A stretch of 64,000 nt of DNA from Diogma glabrata (lineage: Eukaryota > Arthropoda > Insecta > Diptera > Cylindrotomidae), in NCBI GenBank assembly GCA_963693315.1, contig OY856186.1, forward strand, positions 95,646,943 through 95,710,942. Direction: 5' to 3'. Within the stretch, counting starts at the first letter, position 1; each line of letters opens with the position of its first letter. Both the position numbers and the translations under genes were made by a program. Positions 58,296-64,000 of the stretch are shown here, piece by piece. The notes under the pieces were generated by a model. That model was not told where the DNA came from. It did no database searches and saw nothing but the letters and a program-made list of their open reading frames with translations.

Positions 58296-58765
58296 ATTTT
58301 AAAATAATTTCAAACAAAATAATCAAATTCAATACAAATTTAATTTTTCTTTTAACATAGCCAGATTCCTTTTTATTACGTTCAGGCCTCTTGTATGGAT
58401 GATTATTTTCGGCAGTTTCTGGTTGTGTTGAAATCATCATTGGTGTTGCTTGTATATGTGGATTCATAATAGGAATTATGTCAGTTCCAGTATGAATTTC
58501 CGGAATATTTTCATCATTAGTGTAAGTATATTGCTTCCTTCACAAATTTGAAAATCAGAAACTTAGTATTAGTTAATTTCTTTAGATGATCGCCTCTTCG
58601 TGTATAAGTTCTACCATTTTCAATTAAGATCTTTATTGCTTTGCTAATTCTTTCCTTTACAATACACATTTCAGGATTGCAATTAGAACACAACTTATTT
58701 TCTTTTCTCTCATTTTGCCTTAATAGTCCAGTAGCTTTGTCGCCTGAGAGTATGGGGTAGTATGC
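58296..58765 (-). pseudogene. Unrecognised Cys-cluster fragment, inverted copy
   Basis: Reverse complement of 53341-53812 with the same stop and frame change. No difference was noticed on reading. The function is unknown. Confidence 0.4.
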
Positions 58766-58769
58766 GTCA

Positions 58770-59040
58770 AATCCGGTAGTTCTTATTTTTTGCAGACTTG
58801 TTTATGATGCTAGCCTAATGAATAATCCAAGTTTGTGACCTTGAGCGCCGAACGCAACTTCGTCAAAAATCGTTATTTTTTCAAATTTTGGCGATTATAA
58901 CCCTAAAGGACTAGTTTTTTCTTTAACCTCTTTTAGGACGTTTTTAAAGTAGCCTAAATTTGCTACAACATGATACTAGAACTGTCTCTGTAGACCCAAT
59001 AGTTTCCGAGATTACGCCTATCAAAGTTTATCACTTTTTT
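58770..59040. repeat. Dispersed repeat R, inverted copy
   Basis: Reverse complement of 53075-53340, with GCGTCAAATCCGGTAGTTCT, CGCCGAACGCAACTTCGTC and CCTAAAGGACTAG. Confidence 0.75.
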
Positions 59041-59187
59041 CGAACTTCGAATTGTTTGCAATATACCTTTGTAGAGTTTTCTACATCCCTGTCCTAATAA
59101 TTGTATTGATAAATATAATATATGTGTGTGGTGGCCGATGAGAAAAGAAGATTGTGTAACTGTACCTGATCATTTTTGTGGTTGCAG

Positions 59188-59368
59188 TAGCAGATATCCC
59201 AGAAGGTGACGATCTCTCCGATGTCGAAATGGAGAATGACTTGTGGGCACAAGACGTCGACGATTCATCACCATCCCCTGATGTGATGGGGATATGCCAT
59301 CCCAATACGTCGATCCAGATACGGACGAAACTGAAGCGGGACCTTCCAAGAGGGCTAAATTAATTTAA
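59188..59368 (+). pseudogene. C-terminal gene fragment with splice acceptor
   Basis: TTTTTGTGGTTGCAG (ends 59187) looks like a splice acceptor. The exon-like stretch reads VADIPEGDDLSDVEME, ENDLWAQDVDDSSPSPDV. At GATGGGGATATG the frame appears to lose one base. The continuing frame with natural composition is DMPSQYVDPDTDE, then EAGPSKRAKLI and a stop at 59366-59368. An acidic stretch followed by a short basic end resembles the C-terminus of many nuclear or transposase-like proteins, but the parent is not recognised. All three copies share the defect. Confidence 0.55.
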
Positions 59369-59738
59369 TTTTTTGATGGATGTTGAATATTACTCAATTT
59401 CCTAACAAATAAACTTTCTAACTTTTGTTGTACTTATCTTTTTTACTTCATTATTCGTAGTTTAGCTTAAACATCATCGTTCACACTTGTCATTTTCTTT
59501 TTTAACATCCCATCATAAAAGTACAGGGCTTGGATAGTATATTCAGGGTCAAAATTCATTTGTAACGAAAGAATTGCAAAAAGTTACGAAAGTTCGAAAA
59601 CATGATAAACTTTGAAAGGCTTGATCTCGGAAACTATTGGGTCTACAGAGACAGTTCTCCTATCATATTGTAGCAAATTTAGTCTAATTTTACGTCCTAA
59701 GAAAGGTTATAGGAAAACAAAAAACAAGTCCTTTAGGG
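59369..59738. repeat. Non-coding DNA and repeat R beside LTR
   Basis: Reverse complement of 52368-52736. The copy at 35861-36222 lacks the short phrase TACAGGGCTTGG present here near 59522. Confidence 0.75.
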
Positions 59739-60823
59739 TGTTATAGTTTGTTTTTTGAATAACTATAAACTTTAATTTTTAATAATAATTCTTTTTTTTT
59801 ACTACTTGCATGAGAAATTTCAATTATTTACTCAAAAACCCAAGACAAAAGGTATTTTTCTCAGCTAAGGTTACTAATAATTATTCCCCACACCTAATAA
59901 TAAGTATTTTAGCACCTTAGTAAATAATGGAAATATAATTTTTGTTCGTTTGTTAACTGAGTTCATCTTTGAATTTTTTTAGTTTCTTCTTAAAATAATA
60001 ATAATATATTAAAAAATAATAAGCGTTTTGATTTTATTTTAATAATAATAAATAATGAATGAATGCAAAAATTTCTTTGCAACTATAGTTTAGTTTATTT
60101 GAAATTTTAATTCGTGTTAAACAGAATTCTGTAGAAATTTAGTTTAGTTGTGAGTTGTAGACTAAAAAAATTCTAAATTTGACTCAACAATATTGAACAG
60201 ATTTTCATTCAATTCAATTCATGTCAAAAATAAATAAAAGCTATATATTTTAATGCAAAGCATATGTGATTTTTATATAGTTTTAAGAAAATTTATTGAA
60301 AATAAATTTCTAACTAAGCAGTCCTGAATAATAGATATCCAATACGCAATCCAATGATATGATACACAATGTTTCACCAAATCAAAAATTTTATTTATTC
60401 ACCATTTGCTTATTAATTGACATTTTATTTTGTGAATAATTAAAGAGTTTTAGTGCATTTTTTATATCAAGTAGTAAAAAAAATAGTATATAAACCTCGG
60501 TGAAGAAAATTTTCTCCATTTCGGTGCTTAATTCGCTCGAAACTTCGTTTCTCGCGAATTAATATCCACCTCAATGTAGAAAATTTACTTTATCACCTCG
60601 GTATATAATGTACTATTATTTCAGTTATTTATTTAACACATTGATTGAACTTTATTTTACAAACTAGATTTTTATATTTTATATTTAGATATGATCAGCT
60701 TGATCGTTTAATTGATATTAAATTTTAAAGATAATAAATTTTATATTTTATAAAATATCGGTATTTTTATGAGTGTAGATGTATATGTGTTTTTGCGTGT
60801 AAAATGTATGTTTTGTCTCTACA
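59739..60823 (-). mobile_element. Gypsy 3' LTR (minus copy 2) with nested element H
   Basis: 1085 bp, the same length as the plus copy (51283-52367). The nested element retains the CpG core (ATTCGCTCGAAACTTCG) that the LTR at 36223 has lost. Confidence 0.9.
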
Positions 60824-60880
60824 TAACCCTCCTTCAAGAATTTCATGAATTTAGATAAAATGTTATATTTTGAGAATAAT

Positions 60881-62781
60881 CTATTTGACTGTATATGCCG
60901 GTTTTATTCTATCAATTCCTATCGTTTGATATTTGCCATTTATGTCCAACGTAAATTGTTTTCTGAATCTGCGTATTACTCGGTATGGTCCTTCATATGG
61001 ACATTCCAATCCTACTTTCATTCGGTCTACTCTTACAAAGACATAATCGCACGTCTCTAAATCTTTCGGCATATACGCCTTATTGTTGTTAGGCTCGCGA
61101 GGGTTTTTTGCTTCAAGATGTCGCATTTGTTGTCTAAGTTTGTCAATAAAATCATTAGAATCCAATCTTTCGTCGCTTTTTGTTTTAACGACAAGTTCAC
61201 CTGGGACTCTGAGAGATTGGCCATAAACTAAATCAGCTGGCGAACATTGTAAATCCTCTTTAATGGATGTTCTCATTCCTAATAAGACAAATGGTAGTTC
61301 TTCGAACCACTCTTGTGTATTTGCTCGTGCTCGAAGGGAACTCTTAAGAGTTCGGTGGAATCTTTCAACCATACCGTTACCTGCAGGGTGATAGGCAGTT
61401 GTGTGAATCCTGTGAGCACCAATTAATTTAGTTAGTTCTTCCATTAATTTTGATTCGAATATCGTTCCTTGATCCGTGGTGATAGTTAGTGGCGATCCAA
61501 AACGTGAAATGTATTGTAAGATGAATGTTTTTGCTGTTACTATCGCGGTACCATCTTTTAAAGGGTACGCCTCCGGCCATCTGGTAAAGCGGTCAACGAT
61601 GGTTAAAATATATGAACAACCATGTGAACGAGGGAGAGGACCAACTAAATCCAAATGGATATGTTCGAATCGGCTTCTTGGTAAAATAAATTGACCTGGT
61701 GCTGATTTCGTGTGTCGGTAAACTTTCGATCGCTGGCAATTTAAACAAGCTTTTGCCCAATCTCCTATTTCCACTTGCATGTTAGGCCAGAAATATTTGC
61801 TCGATATCAGTTTCCTGGTGCCTTTAATGCGATAAGCTAAATTATGTAGTGTTTCGAAAATTTCACGACGCAATGACTTCGGTATATATGGTCGATTTTC
61901 CCTAGATGATATTTCACACCATATATTTGAATCATTTACAGCGACTGATTCTAATTTCCACCGCCTACTATTATTTTCTTGATCTATTAAAATAGATTTT
62001 AGCTCATCATCGTCCGCCTGTAGTTTAACTAGTCGTTCGATTTCTATTCCAGTGTTATTAATTACTGAAATATTAGGTCGAGAAAGATAATCAGCAATTA
62101 AATTATCTTTTCCGGAAATATGGCGAATATCTGTGGTGAATTCGGATATGAATTCGAGATGCCTAGTTTGACGTGGACTGCGATCTGTTTTTGATGTAAT
62201 GGCTGAAATCAACGGTTTATGATCGGTATATACGAAAAACTGTCGTCCCTCAACAAATGTTTAAAATGCTTTATTGACTGATATATTGCCAATAGTTCTT
62301 TGTCAAAGGCAGAGTAACGCTGCTCTGCTGGCTGAAGCTTTTTCGAAAAAAAACTTAGCGGCTCCCAAATATTTCTTTTGACATTGAATTGCTGAAGGAC
62401 TGCTCCTATGGCTATTTCTGAACAGTCAGACCAATAATGTCATTTTTGCTAATGCCGTTTTAACGTTATCAAAAGCTTGTATACATTGTTCTGGAAATGG
62501 AAAAATATTCTTGGTTGTTTTCGTTTTAGTAAAAGTTTTCATATGATCATATATTGGAGCTAGCATGTCTGCATTGTGTGGTAAGAACCTATGATAATAA
62601 TTTATCATGCCTAAGAATTTTTGTGTCTGTTTAACAGAAGTAGGTGGTTCTAATTTAAGCAAATCTTCTATGCGTTCTTTAGAAGGACTGATTCCATCTT
62701 TGGAAATAGTATACCCGAGAAAATTAAGTGTTTCGAAACCAAATTCGCATTTGGATACATTTATATTAAGTCCAAATTTTT
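60881..62781 (-). pseudogene. Gypsy pol 3' part (minus copy 2), two extra indels
   Basis: Same RNase H and integrase content as 37343-39278. It differs by one missing A near 62253 (in the phrase CAACAAATG), which breaks the frame upstream of DHKPLISA, and by a deletion of about 35 bp near 62430 (AGTCAGACCAATAATG), which removes part of the RNase H start. One replacement was seen (KTKSDE for KTRSDE). The integrase part stays open to the stop at 60881. Confidence 0.9.
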
Positions 62782-64000
62782 TTTTTTTTTTTTTTTTTAA
62801 TAAGAAGTGTTGTGTAGTAGGAATTACAAAATGTGTCACAACAACACATAGATACCTTTTAAGACGTAGGTCCCACAACAACATGCGTCTTGAGGTATAG
62901 GTGGACGCCTTTTTTAAATCTTTGTGGATTGAAAGCACTCGAGACTATTGATTCGGGCAACGCATTCCATGTGTACGATGTACGCACAAAGAATTCTCTT
63001 TGCATTCTATTACTATGACAGTGAGTAATCTCGACAGTTCGACCGCCCGCACACACCGATTGACGAGTAAAACGGGGAAAAACATATGTCTGAGGCATTA
63101 TGGACCTGATTTCATCCGAGCACTGCTGGTGACGATATTTATAAAAAACAACGAGATCAGCAACAGTGCGACGATGTTGCAGGGAATCAAGACCTAATGT
63201 TAAATCTCGATCACCAACAATTCGTATAGCTCGCTTTTGAACAGAGTCCAAAAGAGCCAGGATAGTAACAGATGCAGCGCCCCAAACTTGACAACAATAC
63301 TCCATACAGGGACGAATATAGGACTTATAAATGTGGAGTAATTGATGCGGAGTAAAATATTTTTTACATCTATTGAGGAGGCCGAGTTTTCTTGACGCGC
63401 TCTTTGCCATGGCCATTATATGATCGTTCCAGAGTAAGTCATTGGATATTGTGACTCCCAATAAACGAATGCTTTCACATTCGCGTATTTGGTCGTCACA
63501 CATATTAATTGAAATATCGTTGGGAAACTCGGTCTTTGATCTGGAAACAATCAATAACTGTGTTTTGGTGGAATTAAAATTGACCAAATTTTTGTCACCC
63601 CAATCGGCGACTTTTTTTAGGTCCTCGTTTACATTTATGGCAGCGTCTCTCCGGACGGGATTTATTCGTTCATGCATTTTACCCTTTGAAGATAGGGGGA
63701 CGAATGACTTGTGCAGTGTACTATCATCTGCAAAACTATTTATTGGGTTACTGGTGATTTGCAACAGTTCGTTGATATAAATTAAAAATAAAGTGGGAGA
63801 TAAAACTGAGCCTTGGAGTACACCAGCGTTAATTAATTTGGACTCAGAAGAAAAGCCATCTATAGATACCGAGATGTATCGGTTAGACAGAAAATTTTGA
63901 ATCAACTTCACGACTGCGGGATGAAAACCGTACGCAACGAGCTTGTTGATCAAGTTGGCATGCCAAATTCGATCAAATGCTTTTGAGATGTCTAATGCGA
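62777..64000 (-). mobile_element. LINE-A copy 4, cut by the window edge
   Basis: The T run 62777-62798 is the poly(A) tail and the stop is at 62859. The reverse transcriptase continues out of the window at 64000, within ISKAFDRIWHANL. The catalytic motif is FADDST, as in copy 3. It is inserted at the same gypsy site as copies 2 and 3, so it is a product of the same duplication and not a new insertion. Confidence 0.92.

Overview
The window looks like AT-rich nuclear DNA from an invertebrate animal, most likely an insect. It holds an intron-containing PNUTS gene fragment, LINEs of the RTE and Jockey/CR1 types, a Mag-like Ty3/gypsy element and many MITE or foldback repeats. There are no operons, tRNAs, rRNAs or CRISPR arrays. 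The species cannot be named from the sequence.

Region 1 (1-12.95 kb) has no gene I can support. It is layered non-autonomous DNA: a tandem duplication (1.4-2.4 kb), an inverted-repeat family (2.7-5.4 kb), a MITE-like element with TIRs (5.6-6.5 kb), a foldback element with about 0.5-kb arms that carries two younger insertions (6.8-9.2 kb), and small TIR elements. It may be intron or 5' flank of the next gene.

Region 2 (12.95-14.6 kb) is the only convincing host gene: the terminal coding exon of a PNUTS/PPP1R10 homologue, followed by polyadenylation signals.

Region 3 (15-21.4 kb) is a degenerate satellite-like array interrupted by a frameshifted RTE-type LINE, then a long (CT)n tract.

Region 4 (21.4-64 kb) is a nested, rearranged repeat complex. 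Its parts are a Mag-like gypsy element (gag, protease, RT, RNase H, integrase; LTRs of about 264 bp before insertion), a Jockey/CR1-like LINE (LINE-A) inserted inside the gypsy reverse transcriptase, a second LINE family (LINE-B), a broken ribulose-phosphate 3-epimerase copy, a GGATATGGATTG minisatellite, and a palindromic foldback element (FB) with about 410-bp arms. These are arranged as a direct duplication (22.9-30.1 and 30.7-35.7 kb) and two very large inverted repeats. One pairs 35.7-43.5 kb with 45.0-52.9 kb; the other pairs 44-54 kb with 58-64 kb and runs off the window. FB copies sit at most of the rearrangement borders. Two gypsy gag fragments 13 kb apart share one breakpoint, which points to an inversion. 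The copies differ by a few substitutions and indels, so they are recent but not identical. Assembly error at palindromes remains a serious alternative.

The observations most worth following are these: a canonical A_AAA_AAC frameshift site at the gypsy gag-pol border; three element families with unrelated sequence that share one architecture (a palindromic CpG-cored module ending AATAGTA/TACTATTTTTT, next to a body with short inverted repeats); and two LINE-A insertions whose 5' junctions each carry a patch copied from the neighbouring target DNA.
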